Source: Sagittula sp. P11
GTDB taxonomy: Bacteria; Pseudomonadota; Alphaproteobacteria; Rhodobacterales; Rhodobacteraceae
Direction of reading: 5' to 3'
NCBI RefSeq assembly: GCF_002814095.1
Contig: NZ_CP021913.1
Coordinates: 2,514,001 to 2,578,000, forward strand
DNA: 64,000 nucleotides
Position 1 is the first letter of the stretch. Every line of letters starts with the position of its first letter. A program made the translations under genes and the position numbers. The notes under the pieces were generated by a model. The model saw only the letters and a list, made by a program, of their open reading frames with translations, did not search any database and had not been told where the DNA came from. Positions 42,042 through 52,167 of this stretch are shown in pieces.

Positions 42042-42545
42042 TCAGACCGTTCGGTCGCGCGGCGCGGAACTGGCCAGTTTGGCGATGTTGGGCCGCCCGG
42101 ATTTCACCACCCGAGTCGCGATGTAGGTCATGTAGCGGTCCACGGGGATGTCCGCTTCGAGCATGTCCTGCATGAGCGCCTGAAACGCCGTCAGCGTCGG
42201 GCAGATTGTCCGCATCACGTAGTCCATTCCGCCGCCCGTCGCGATGCAGTCGACGATCTCGTCCTGCCGCCCGACCCATGCCTCGAACCGGTCGAAGTCG
42301 GCCTTGCGATGCGTGGTCAGCGAGACGGTCACCACGACCTGCGTGAAGTCGCACACCCGGTCGAGCGCCACGTCGGCGTAATATCCGCGAATGAACCCCG
42401 CCGCCTTCAGCCGGTCGAGACGCGCCCAGCAGGGCGTGGCCGAAATGTTGACGATCTCGGACAGGCGGGTCTTGCTCAGTTGCCCATGGCTCTGAACGGC
42501 GCTCAGGATACGGATGTCCGTGGCATCGAGACCGAACTTCTTCAA
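42042..42545 (-). CDS. Lrp/AsnC-family transcriptional regulator
   Basis: About 167 residues: N-terminal helix-turn-helix (LDATDIRILSAVQ, then SKTRLSEIVNISATPCWARLDRLKAAGFI) and a C-terminal RAM ligand-binding domain (VVVTVSLTTHRKADFDRF, VDCIATGGGMDYVMR). No ATG lies near the domain start. TTG 42545, with GAGGGTGAGG five bases upstream, gives a proper Lrp N-terminus (MKKFGLDATDIRIL). Located 139 bases upstream of the DmdA-like gene on the same strand, so it is the likely regulator of that operon, sensing an amino-acid-like ligand. Confidence 0.85.
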   Translation of the reverse strand: MKKFGLDATDIRILSAVQSHGQLSKTRLSEIVNISATPCWARLDRLKAAGFIRGYYADVALDRVCDFTQVVVTVSLTTHRKADFDRFEAWVGRQDEIVDCIATGGGMDYVMRTICPTLTAFQALMQDMLEADIPVDRYMTYIATRVVKSGRPNIAKLASSAPRDRTV

Positions 42546-42891
42546 CGCTGCCTCACCCTCGTGGTCTTGCTTGAACGGCGTGAACGCCCTGCGGGGCGAC
42601 GGCCGTGGTGCTGTATAGCGGTTGTGGCGGTTGGGGCGAAACACTTTGCGACACGGGCCGCAAACGGATGGCGGCGCAGGTGGCCGGACGATGCAACCGG
42701 CTTGTCCGCACCCGTGATTGCCGTACAAGAATCGTTGTAATTTCAAGCCATAAGCCTCATGGACGGGGAGCTTAGGTTTTTTCTCTTCGAAACGCTGCTG
42801 CCGTATGCCCGGCGTCGGTTGATCGACTTGGATCAACTGTTTTCCGGACTGCCGCACTTCTGCGGTCAGCATTTTGAAGGAGCAAACGGAC
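42546..42891. other. Intergenic region with cold-shock leader hairpins
   Basis: 346 bases between the divergent Lrp and cold-shock genes; no gene seen. The right half is the likely long leader of the cold-shock mRNA. It contains GTTGATC-GACTTG-GATCAAC (42818-42837), a seven-pair stem, and CCGCA-CTTC-TGCGG (42852-42865) extended by CTG/CAG (849-851 and 867-869), just before the AAGGAG ribosome binding site at about 42878. Structured leaders that change with temperature are common for csp genes. Confidence 0.5.
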
Positions 42892-43098
42892 ATGGCCAAC
42901 GGCACCGTCAAATGGTTCAACGCCAGCAAGGGCTTCGGTTTCATCGAACCCGAACAGGGCAGCAGGGACGTCTTCCTGCATATCTCTGCCGTCGAGCGTG
43001 CGGGCCTGACCCGCATCGATGACGGCCAGAAGGTGACCTTCGACGTCGAAACCGGCCGCGATGGCCGCGAGTCCGCCAGCAACCTGGCGCTCGCTTGA
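42892..43098 (+). CDS. Cold-shock protein, CspA family
   Basis: 68 residues, one cold-shock OB fold. RNA-binding motifs RNP1 (KGFGFIEP, residues 14-21) and RNP2 (DVFLHIS, about 28-34) are intact. It binds single-stranded RNA as a chaperone. The ATG at 42892 is preferred over 42874 because AAGGAG is correctly spaced from it and the family starts MANGTVKWFN. The mRNA leader is long and structured. Confidence 0.95.
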   Translation: MANGTVKWFNASKGFGFIEPEQGSRDVFLHISAVERAGLTRIDDGQKVTFDVETGRDGRESASNLALA

Positions 43099-43136
43099 AG
43101 ACAACGTCCAGAGAAAGCCTTACGGGCGAACCCGCC

Positions 43137-43334
43137 ATGGACGTCGACGCTGACGATCCCCTGAAATCCAGCGTGGCCGCCGCCAAGCCGAAGCCTGCGG
43201 ATGTGGTCACGGCGATCGACAAGACCACTGCGAACGCCCGGCGCGTTCTGGAGGACGAGGCCGAAGAGCGCGCCGAAAAGATGGCGCGCCTGAAGGCGGC
43301 CCGCGAAAAGCGGGACAGCATGGGGTCGGATTGA
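43137..43334 (+). CDS. Small charged hypothetical protein downstream of csp
   Basis: About 65 residues from ATG 43137, with an alternative start at TTG 43095 in a TTGA overlap with the csp stop (79 residues). The C-terminal half (about ARRVLEDEAEERAEKMARLK) is strongly charged and helical, likely a short coiled coil; no domain is recognised. The frame runs directly on from csp on the same strand, so it would be made from the same mRNA. Whether it is a real protein is moderately supported by the clean helical composition. Confidence 0.5.
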   Translation: MDVDADDPLKSSVAAAKPKPADVVTAIDKTTANARRVLEDEAEERAEKMARLKAAREKRDSMGSD

Positions 43335-43348
43335 TCTTTGGCGGCGCG

Positions 43349-43427
43349 GCAGCCGGCCTATGCCATTGACAGTGGCATGGCTGCTGGGGGCGGTGGCCGC
43401 TGGCAGGCCGGTGATCAGCGGCCTGCC
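43349..43427. other. Tandem strong hairpins between convergent genes
   Basis: First: GCAGCC (43349-43354) with GGCTGC (43379-43384), containing an inner ATGCCA (43360-43365) with TGGCAT (43373-43378). Second: GGCAGGCCG (43402-43410) with CGGCCTGCC (43419-43427), nine perfect pairs around an eight-base loop. They lie between the csp-side gene and the convergent copper-side gene. No T-tract follows on either strand, so a terminator role is uncertain; a structured RNA or Rho-dependent end is also possible. Confidence 0.5.
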
Positions 43428-43460
43428 GGCGTGCAGGTCATCGACGCCTAGCGCCAAGCC

Positions 43461-44003
43461 TCAGTGACCCGAATGGGCATCCTGCGTACCGCCCCTGGCG
43501 ATGGCCAGATGGTGGGCGGGATGGTGGTTGCCTGTGGCCATGAGGCCGAAGAACCCCAGACCGCGGATCTGGTCCGCTGCCGCCGCATCGGTCACGGCCC
43601 AGACGATGCTGTCTTCACCGACGGTCACGTCGCTGATCCAGCCGGTTTCTGCCGCGAGGACGGGGCCGTGGGCGGGCACCATGCGAAGGGCTGCCCCGGC
43701 GGCGGGACCCGCCAGGTCAATGGTCATCTGCAAGCCCTCCGGCACGTCAGTCTCGCTCACCTGTAGCTCGGTCACCAACTGGTCCATGTCCTGCAGGTGC
43801 AAGCGCAGCCGCCCCAGGTCCACCTGAGACCAGTCGGTCGTCGGATCGGCGCGGAGAAGGTCGGTGATCTCCGCCAGCGCCGCGAAACCGCCTTGGCCTG
43901 CTTCCTTCGGAGCGGCGGACGGCGCATGCATGTCATGCCCGGCGTGGGATTGCGCGTTCGCCGCCAAGGGCAGGCATGTCAGCAAGATGGCAAGCGGTTT
44001 CAT
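43461..44003 (-). CDS. Periplasmic His-rich protein, copper island, function unknown
   Basis: 180 residues with a signal peptide (MKPLAILLTCLPLAANAQ), then HAGHDMHAPS at the mature N-terminus and a C-terminal tail rich in histidine (GNHHPAHHLAIA and DAHSGH). The His/Met clusters at both ends suggest copper binding. AGGAGA precedes the ATG. It is divergent from the Crp/Fnr-type regulator (55 bases) at the left edge of the copper genes. No family recognised with confidence. Confidence 0.65.
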   Translation of the reverse strand: MKPLAILLTCLPLAANAQSHAGHDMHAPSAAPKEAGQGGFAALAEITDLLRADPTTDWSQVDLGRLRLHLQDMDQLVTELQVSETDVPEGLQMTIDLAGPAAGAALRMVPAHGPVLAAETGWISDVTVGEDSIVWAVTDAAAADQIRGLGFFGLMATGNHHPAHHLAIARGGTQDAHSGH

Positions 44004-44058
44004 CGGGATCTCCTGTTCGCATGTCCATGGATACTATCGCAGGAAACGGGCAAGGGTT

Positions 44059-44072
44059 ATGATCACGATCAT
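44059..44072. promoter_or_regulatory. Inverted repeat at the Crp/Fnr gene start
   Basis: ATGAT-CACG-ATCAT is a perfect inverted repeat with a four-base spacer, the geometry of Crp/Fnr sites (FNR consensus TTGAT-N4-ATCAA). It overlaps the annotated start codon. Its role in autoregulation is inference; position downstream of the unknown promoter would fit repression. Confidence 0.3.
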
Positions 44073-44637
44073 GATTGACGACCCGTTTGCCCTTTTGCCG
44101 CCCGGCCGTCTGAAGGCGTTCCAGGTCGAGACAGGCACCCATGTTTTCCGGAACGGGGAAGCTGGCACGGCGATGCTGCGTGTGGATGCCGGGCGGCTCG
44201 CGTTGGTACGCGTGACCGAGGACGGCCACAGGGTGACGATCGCGCAGGCCGGTCCGGGCGAGACGCTGGCCGAGGCGAGCATCTTCGCGGACGCCTACCA
44301 CTGCGACTGCGTGGCCCTGTCCCCGGCGCGGGGCGTGCAGGTCGCGGGGACCGTGATCCGCGACCACCTGAGACACGATGCGGACTTCGCAGAAGCCTTC
44401 GTCGCGCGGCTGGCGCTACAGGTCCGCGAGGAACGGCTGAGGACCCAGATCATGTCGATCCGCGCCGCGCGGGAGCGGACGTTTGCGGCGCTGACCTGCT
44501 TTGGCCAGCCGGATACGGTCACGGCGTTGGCGGCGAGCATCGGCCTGACGCAGGAGGCCTGCTCCCGTGCCCTGGCGGACCTGTTGTCCGAGGGGAGGAT
44601 CACCCGGATCGCACGAGGCCGATACGCGGTGTCATAA
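44059..44637 (+). CDS. Crp/Fnr-family transcriptional regulator
   Basis: About 192 residues: cyclic-nucleotide-binding-like beta barrel ([38 protein letters not shown]) and C-terminal helix-turn-helix ([25 protein letters not shown]). The four-cysteine FNR cluster motif is absent at the N-terminus. The start is ATG 44059 or ATG 44071; the first overlaps an ATGAT-CACG-ATCAT inverted repeat. It lies 75 bases upstream of copA on the same strand and divergent from the His-rich protein gene, so it may control the copper genes or their respiratory cytochromes. Confidence 0.8.
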   Translation: MITIMIDDPFALLPPGRLKAFQVETGTHVFRNGEAGTAMLRVDAGRLALVRVTEDGHRVTIAQAGPGETLAEASIFADAYHCDCVALSPARGVQVAGTVIRDHLRHDADFAEAFVARLALQVREERLRTQIMSIRAARERTFAALTCFGQPDTVTALAASIGLTQEACSRALADLLSEGRITRIARGRYAVS

Positions 44638-44643
44638 TTACCC

Positions 44644-44674
44644 TTGACCCTCCAGTGACTGGAAGCCTCATCTG
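44644..44674 (+). promoter_or_regulatory. CueR/MerR-type promoter of copA
   Basis: A TTGACC -35 element (44644-44649) is followed by a perfect dyad TCCAGT-G-ACTGGA (44651-44663) and, after a 19-base spacer, a weak -10 near 44669-44674 (CATCTG). The TTGACC plus CC-dyad-GG arrangement with a long spacer is the hallmark of MerR-family copper promoters such as that of E. coli copA. No merR-type gene is seen in this window, so the regulator would lie elsewhere. Confidence 0.7.
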
Positions 44675-44711
44675 TATGGTCCATCTTGAACCCGAAGCCG
44701 GAGGATCGGAC

Positions 44712-47162
<2,451 letters not shown>

Positions 47163-47228
47163 CGTTCACGACAGATTGATTGTATCATCAACCGGGTTCG
47201 GGGTTCAGTACCACCGAGGAGACAGTTC

Positions 47229-47621
47229 ATGGCAGGCCTGATGGCAACAGGGCAGAAGACGTGCAGGGACAGCGCAGCCGCCGTGCGGCGCATGCTGTGC
47301 GTCGCAGGTGTCCTGACGCTTGCCGTCGCTATCCTGCTGGTGAGCCTGCCTCAGGTGGCCTCTGCCGATATGGCGGGCGGGGTCGTGGATCACGTCCACG
47401 ACTGCCCGGACTGTCCCGACAGCCATCATGAGACGACCAGGGCGGACCAGGCGGACGCCATGCCCGACTGCCACCATGTGACCGGCGGCGCCCTTGCGAT
47501 GCTGCCGGTTGAGCATCAGACGGCTTTGAACGGCAGTTTCCGCTACCTGCACGACAGGCCCACGTCTGTCACGGGCCGCCACCGCAGCCCGGAGCGCGAT
47601 CTTCCCCCTCCGCGTGCCTGA
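47229..47621 (+). CDS. Small membrane/secreted His/Cys-rich protein, copper island
   Basis: 130 residues: hydrophobic segment near 21-45 (CVAGVLTLAVAILLVSLPQVA), then a His/Cys-rich stretch (VDHVHDCPDCPDSHHE and PDCHHVTGG). The spacing of Cys and His suggests metal binding after export. An AGGAG box precedes ATG 47229. It lies between copA and the cytochrome c gene, same strand. Similar in style to the protein at 53833-54210, but no named family is assigned. Confidence 0.65.
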   Translation: MAGLMATGQKTCRDSAAAVRRMLCVAGVLTLAVAILLVSLPQVASADMAGGVVDHVHDCPDCPDSHHETTRADQADAMPDCHHVTGGALAMLPVEHQTALNGSFRYLHDRPTSVTGRHRSPERDLPPPRA

Positions 47622-47703
47622 GATCGACTGAACCGCGGGCCTTTCGCCCGAAATGTCGAATACCGCACGCGGGCCTGTCCCCCGTGCCACTCAGGATACT
47701 GAA

Positions 47704-48135
47704 ATGAAGAAGATCGCTTTCGCTGGCGCGGCTGTCGTTGCAGTCGCCATCGGCGCATACCTGACCACGACACAGACCAATTCGCAGGAAACGACGGACA
47801 CGGCGACCGAAGGTGCGCCCATCGTTTCCGTCACCCTGCCTGAGACCCTCTCGGCCGAGGCACAGGTGGGCAAGCAGGCCTTCGACGCCGTCTGCGCCGC
47901 GTGCCATGGCAAGAACGCCGCAGGCAAGGACGGCTTCGGTCCGCCGCTCATTCACAAGATCTACGAACCTTCGCACCATGGTGACATGGCGTTCTTCCTC
48001 GCCGTGCAGCAGGGCGTGCGCGCCCATCACTGGCGGTTCGGCAACATGCCTGCGCAGGAGGGGCTGACAAAGGCCGACGTCGCGGGAATCGTGACCTACG
48101 TTCGAGAGCTTCAACGGGCCAACGGGATCAACTGA
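47704..48135 (+). CDS. Monoheme cytochrome c, periplasmic
   Basis: 143 residues: N-terminal signal or anchor (KKIAFAGAAVVAVAIGAYLT), then a single cytochrome c domain with CAACH (near 66-70) and a methionine ligand candidate in the GNMPAQ segment. It ends one base before the multicopper oxidase gene. Together they suggest an electron-accepting partner of the oxidase or a c-type cytochrome serving copper respiration or detoxification. ATG 47704 is the first ATG with a signal peptide behind it. Confidence 0.88.
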   Translation: MKKIAFAGAAVVAVAIGAYLTTTQTNSQETTDTATEGAPIVSVTLPETLSAEAQVGKQAFDAVCAACHGKNAAGKDGFGPPLIHKIYEPSHHGDMAFFLAVQQGVRAHHWRFGNMPAQEGLTKADVAGIVTYVRELQRANGIN

Positions 48136-48136
48136 C

Positions 48137-49522
48137 ATGACAGGGTTTTCGATTGGCCGGCGCGCTTTCTGCGCCGGTCTTGCCGGGACGATGCTGGCCC
48201 GGCCCGCATGGGGGGCGACGGATACGCTTGTCGCGCAGAAGGCCAGCGTGCAACTGGCGCCAGACGGCTATCCCGCCACCCCGGTCTGGTCCTATGGCGG
48301 CACCATACCGGGTGCAACGATCCGTATGCGGCAGGGCGACCGCCTGCAGCGGCAACTGGTCAACGAACTCGATGTGGCGACCTCCGTGCACTGGCACGGC
48401 ATCCGTATCGACAACGCCATGGACGGGGTCGCCGGGCTGACGCAGGAGGCCGTGCCGCCCGGTGGCACCTTCGACTACGACTTCACGCTGCCGGACGCCG
48501 GGACCTATTGGTACCACGCGCACACGAACTCCATGGAGCAGGTGGCGCGCGGCCTGTCCGGCGCGCTGATCGTCGAAGAGGCGGACGCCCCCGACGTGGA
48601 CCGCGACGAGGTGCTGATGCTGGGCGACTGGTTGCTCGACCCGGACACCGGCGGCTTTGTGGAGCCCTTCAACCATCCGATGATGATGAGCCATGGCGGA
48701 CGTACCGGGAACCTGGTCGGGGTGAACGGCCGATACGACTTTGCCCTGACCGCGAAGCGGCATGAACGCCTGCGCCTGCGCCTGATCAATTCCGCCAACG
48801 CGCGGATCTTCGTGCTGCGCCTGCAGGGCATGAGGGGGTGGACCGTCGCGCTCGACGGGATGCCGCTGGATGGCCCGGAAGAGGTGAGCGACGAGATCGT
48901 GCTGGCCCCCGCGCAGCGCGCCGATCTGATCGTGGACATCACCGCGGACGAAGGCGCGCCCGCGGGCCTGCTCATGTGGATGGACGACGACAGCTGGGAG
49001 GCATTGGCCGAGGTCAGGGTATCCGGCCAGTCCGCCACCACCCCGCGCCCGGCGCCGGCGGCCTTGCCCGCCAACCCGCGCACCGCGCTGCCGGATCTGT
49101 CAGAGGCCCGCAGCCTCGACATGGTGATGGAAGGCGGCGCTATGGCGGGCATGGAAAGCGCCATGTTCGAGGGAGAGCGCCTTGGCTTCCGCGCGTTGAT
49201 CGAGAAGGGGCAGTTCTGGGCGCTTGCAGGGCAGGCGGGGCGGACGGAAACGCCTTTTGCCGACCTTGCCCTGGGCGAGGTGCTGCGCATCAGGCTCGAG
49301 AACCGCACGGCCTTTCCGCACGGGATGCACCTGCATGGCATGCACTTCCGTGAGGTCCGCGCCGACGGCAGTTTCGGTCCGCTGCGCGACACCATCCTCA
49401 GCGTGCCGGACGAACCGCTTGAGATCGCCTTCACCGCCGACAACCCGGGCAAGTGGCTGTTCCACTGTCACATGCTCGCCCATGCCGCATCGGGCATGAC
49501 CACCTGGATAAACGTGACTTAA
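48137..49522 (+). CDS. Multicopper oxidase, CueO-like, Tat-exported
   Basis: 461 residues, three cupredoxin domains. Twin-arginine signal (GRRAFCAGLAG), then type 2/3 copper motifs SVHWHGIRID (about 85-95) and WYHAHTNSMEQ (about 125), and C-terminal HGMHLHGMHF and FHCHMLAHAASGM with the type 1 Cys-His-Met/Leu ligands. It oxidises Cu(I) to Cu(II) in the periplasm, using oxygen. A methionine-rich stretch near residues 350 (MVMEGGAMAGMESAMF) resembles the CueO methionine region. Directly behind the cytochrome gene. Confidence 0.92.
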   Translation: MTGFSIGRRAFCAGLAGTMLARPAWGATDTLVAQKASVQLAPDGYPATPVWSYGGTIPGATIRMRQGDRLQRQLVNELDVATSVHWHGIRIDNAMDGVAGLTQEAVPPGGTFDYDFTLPDAGTYWYHAHTNSMEQVARGLSGALIVEEADAPDVDRDEVLMLGDWLLDPDTGGFVEPFNHPMMMSHGGRTGNLVGVNGRYDFALTAKRHERLRLRLINSANARIFVLRLQGMRGWTVALDGMPLDGPEEVSDEIVLAPAQRADLIVDITADEGAPAGLLMWMDDDSWEALAEVRVSGQSATTPRPAPAALPANPRTALPDLSEARSLDMVMEGGAMAGMESAMFEGERLGFRALIEKGQFWALAGQAGRTETPFADLALGEVLRIRLENRTAFPHGMHLHGMHFREVRADGSFGPLRDTILSVPDEPLEIAFTADNPGKWLFHCHMLAHAASGMTTWINVT

Positions 49523-49543
49523 AAAAACCAACGAGGGACTGAC

Positions 49544-49978
49544 ATGAAGAAAGCTAAACTGGCAATCGCATTGATCGCGCTAGGCACCGCGGCGCTGGCG
49601 CATGGCGGGGTCGAGAACAAGGATGTCATGGCGCGCATGATGGTCATGGAGACCATCGGCGACCAGATGAAGCTCGTGGGGGCCATGGCAAAAGGCCAGA
49701 TGGCTTTCGACGCCAACGCGGCCAACAGCGCCCTGAACGAGATCGCCGCACAGTCGGCGCAGATCGTCTCCATGTTCGAGGTGCGCGCGGAGGACCCGAA
49801 ATCGGAGGCCCTGCCGGTGATCTGGGAAGACTGGGAGACGTTCTCGTCCCGGGCGAAGGATGCGGAGCATGCGGCAGAGAAGCTTGCCGGGACCATCCAG
49901 TCCGAGGCCGACCTCGGCGCTGCGTTGGGCCAGCTTGGCGAAACCTGCAAGGCGTGCCACTCGCAGTTCCGCAAATGA
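49544..49978 (+). CDS. Cytochrome c' family protein
   Basis: 144 residues: signal peptide (about 1-20), a four-helix bundle and the heme motif CKACH close to the C-terminus (near 136-140, ending CKACHSQFRK), the arrangement of cytochrome c'. Members bind NO or CO and may carry electrons. A GAGGGA box precedes the ATG. It closes the plus-strand copper run; a GC-rich hairpin follows. Confidence 0.9.
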   Translation: MKKAKLAIALIALGTAALAHGGVENKDVMARMMVMETIGDQMKLVGAMAKGQMAFDANAANSALNEIAAQSAQIVSMFEVRAEDPKSEALPVIWEDWETFSSRAKDAEHAAEKLAGTIQSEADLGAALGQLGETCKACHSQFRK

Positions 49979-49983
49979 CGAAA

Positions 49984-50010
49984 CGCGCCCCGTCCTTGCG
50001 GCGGGGCGCG
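49984..50010. terminator. Hairpin between convergent cytochrome c' and SHOCT genes
   Basis: CGCGCCCCG (49984-49992) pairs perfectly with CGGGGCGCG (50002-50010) around a nine-base loop, between the ends of two convergent genes. No clear T-tract follows, so the termination may be weak or act in both directions. Confidence 0.55.
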
Positions 50011-50039
50011 TCCCTGATCTTGCTACCGGATCGAACCGT

Positions 50040-50342
50040 TCAGCCTGCCAGCAGCTTCTTGCGGGCGGCATAGTCCTCGGCGTCGATGTCACCACGCGCC
50101 AGGCGCATGTCCAGTTCGGCCAGCGCATCGCCGGGCGCCTTCTGGGCCATGGCATTGCCGGGCTGCCGGACGAACCAGACCACACCGGCCACGACCAGCC
50201 CCAGCACGATCAGCCAGAGCACCGGCCCGAACATCATGCCGATGCCGTGGCCGTAACCGTCCATCATGTAACCGTACACCTCACCACGGTCGGCAAGGGC
50301 CGGTTGGGCAAGCAACATCATCGGAACTGCGAACCATCTCAT
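50040..50342 (-). CDS. SHOCT-domain membrane protein
   Basis: About 100 residues: N-terminal signal or helix, a membrane helix (WLIVLGLVVAGVVWFV, about 55-70), and a C-terminal SHOCT domain (DALAELDMRLARGDIDAEDYAARKKLL). ATG 50342 has an AAGGAGG box; the longer frame to 50417 is not supported. SHOCT proteins are common last genes in copper-resistance runs; the function is unknown. It is the last gene on the minus strand of this cluster. Confidence 0.8.
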   Translation of the reverse strand: MRWFAVPMMLLAQPALADRGEVYGYMMDGYGHGIGMMFGPVLWLIVLGLVVAGVVWFVRQPGNAMAQKAPGDALAELDMRLARGDIDAEDYAARKKLLAG

Positions 50343-50441
50343 GGCGACCTCCTTCGGTCTTCTTGTTATGGCTCCAGTATGCGCCGGACCCGGACCATCG
50401 ACCTTGATCCAGCGCAATAGGGCGGCCCGAAGGCCGCAAGA

Positions 50442-50744
50442 TCACTCGGACGTGATCTCCGTGACGGTCAGCTTGCCGTTCACGCGGTCTGCGACGAAGG
50501 ACACCGTGGCGCCTTCGCTCAGGCCTTCCATCATGCCGTCCGCATAGTCGAAGACCATCTTCATCGCCGGCATGTCGAGGTTTTCCAGCGGGCCGTGGTC
50601 GATGGTGACCTTCTTCCACTTGGTGTCGATCTTGGTGATCGTGCCCTGGCTCATCGGCATGGCCATGTGGCTTTCGGCCAGGGCGACCGAAGCGGGCGCG
50701 GTCACGGTGAGCAGGGCGATTGCAAGTGCCTTGAGGGTTTTCAT
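50442..50744 (-). CDS. cusF: CusF-like periplasmic copper-binding protein
   Basis: 100 residues, signal peptide (about 1-23) then a small beta-barrel with the CusF signature: DHGPLENLDMPAMKMVF (His, Trp/Met ligand region; here 'MPAMKM') and preceding TKIDTKWKKVTI. CusF carries Cu(I) in the periplasm and hands it to an efflux system. In the same strand run as the multicopper oxidase and outer-membrane factor genes. The RND pump proteins CusA and CusB are not in the window. Confidence 0.85.
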   Translation of the reverse strand: MKTLKALAIALLTVTAPASVALAESHMAMPMSQGTITKIDTKWKKVTIDHGPLENLDMPAMKMVFDYADGMMEGLSEGATVSFVADRVNGKLTVTEITSE

Positions 50745-50811
50745 ACGCGTTTCCTTTCAGGTGTTTGCCCCTTCGCGGGGGCTTGGGGTCAGTGCCGGGC
50801 AGGGGCCCGGA

Positions 50812-52167
50812 TCAGTGATCGTGGTTGAGGTGACTCTTGGGGGTTATGACCGTGGCGGCGCTGCTCTGGCGCACCTCTTCGGGCAGTTCTCCGGTCCATT
50901 CCCAGGCCTGGGTGCCCGGAGGGTTCTGATACCATCCGGGGTCGGAGTAATCGTCCGGCGCGATGCCCTCGCGCACCTTCACCACCGAGAACATGCCGCC
51001 CATCTCCAGGGGACCGAACGGCCCCCAGCCGGTCATCATCGGCACGGTGTTGTCGGGCAGTTCCATGGACATTTCGCCCATATCGGCCATGCCCGCCGTG
51101 CCCATGGGCATGTATCCCGGCTGCTGGCGGCGGATCATCTGCGTGAGGCGCGTCTTGTCCGTTCCGATGAAGGTCGGCAGATCGTGGCCCATGGCGTTCA
51201 TCGTGTGGTGCGACTTGTGGCAGTGGATCGCCCAGTCGCCTTCGTGGATTGCATCGAATTCGTAGGCGCGCATGGCGCCCACGGGAATGTCGATGGAGAC
51301 CTCCGGCCAGCGGGCGGATTTTGGCACCCAGCCGCCATCGGTGCAGGTCACCTCGAAGTCGTAGCCGTGCATGTGGATCGGGTGGTTGGTCATCGTGAGG
51401 TTGCCGCAGCGCACCCGCACCCGGTCTCCCTTGTTCACCACCAACGGGTCGATGTCCGGGAAGATCCGGCTGTTCCAGGTCCACAAGTTGAAGTCGGTCA
51501 TCTCTGCCACGCGCGGGATGTATGTACCGGGGTCGATGTCGTAAGACGCCAGCAGGAAGGCGAAATCCCGGTCCACCGGCATGAAGGCGGGATCGCGCGG
51601 ATGCACGATGAAAAGGCCCATCATGCCCATCGCCATCTGCACCATCTCATCCGCGTGGGGATGGTACATGAAGGTGCCGGATTTGATCAGGTCGAACTCG
51701 TAGACGAAGGTCTTGCCGGGTGGGATTGCGGGGTGGCTCAGCCCGCCGACGCCGTCCATGCCCGAAGGCAGGATCAGCCCGTGCCAGTGGACCGAGGTGT
51801 GTTCCGGCAGGCGGTTGGTGACGTAGATGCGCACGCGCTCGCCTTCCACCGCCTCGATGGTCGGGCCGGTGGACTGGCCGTTGTAGCCCCAGAGCCGGGC
51901 CATCATCCCGTCGGCCATGATACGCTCAACCGGCTCCGCGACGAGGTGGAACTCCTTCACGTTGCCATTCATCCGCCAGGGAAGCGACCAGCCGTTGAGC
52001 GTCACGACCGGGTTGTAGTCCGGGCCGGAGCCGGGCCGTGGCGGCACCTGCGTGTAGGGGCTGTCGGTCGAGGCTGCCTCGGGCAGATCACGGAAACGGG
52101 TTTCGGCTGCGGCGGCAGAGGCCAGAACGGCCCCAGCGCCACCGGCCAGCAATTGACGGCGGTTCAT
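50812..52167 (-). CDS. Multicopper oxidase, PcoA/CopA-like, Tat-exported
   Basis: 451 residues. Tat-type N-terminus (MNRRQLLAGGAG), then type 2/3 copper motifs SVHWHGLILPSG (about 120) and MYHPHADEM, and a C-terminal part with NHPIHMHGYDF and AIHCHKSHHTMNAMG. The second oxidase of the window; it differs from the CueO-like one in the spacing of motifs and in its C-terminus, where the last ligand motif is not at the end. The C-terminal tail (about 330-451) has Met-rich stretches (YMPMGTAGMADMGEMSM). It overlaps the outer-membrane factor gene by four bases. Confidence 0.9.
   Translation of the reverse strand: MNRRQLLAGGAGAVLASAAAAETRFRDLPEAASTDSPYTQVPPRPGSGPDYNPVVTLNGWSLPWRMNGNVKEFHLVAEPVERIMADGMMARLWGYNGQSTGPTIEAVEGERVRIYVTNRLPEHTSVHWHGLILPSGMDGVGGLSHPAIPPGKTFVYEFDLIKSGTFMYHPHADEMVQMAMGMMGLFIVHPRDPAFMPVDRDFAFLLASYDIDPGTYIPRVAEMTDFNLWTWNSRIFPDIDPLVVNKGDRVRVRCGNLTMTNHPIHMHGYDFEVTCTDGGWVPKSARWPEVSIDIPVGAMRAYEFDAIHEGDWAIHCHKSHHTMNAMGHDLPTFIGTDKTRLTQMIRRQQPGYMPMGTAGMADMGEMSMELPDNTVPMMTGWGPFGPLEMGGMFSVVKVREGIAPDDYSDPGWYQNPPGTQAWEWTGELPEEVRQSSAATVITPKSHLNHDH

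Noticed and set aside
47176-47191. TTGAT-TGTATC-ATCAA as an FNR box after copA
   Set aside because: The spacer is six bases rather than the four required for FNR-type sites; it may be chance, and it lies close to the end of copA.
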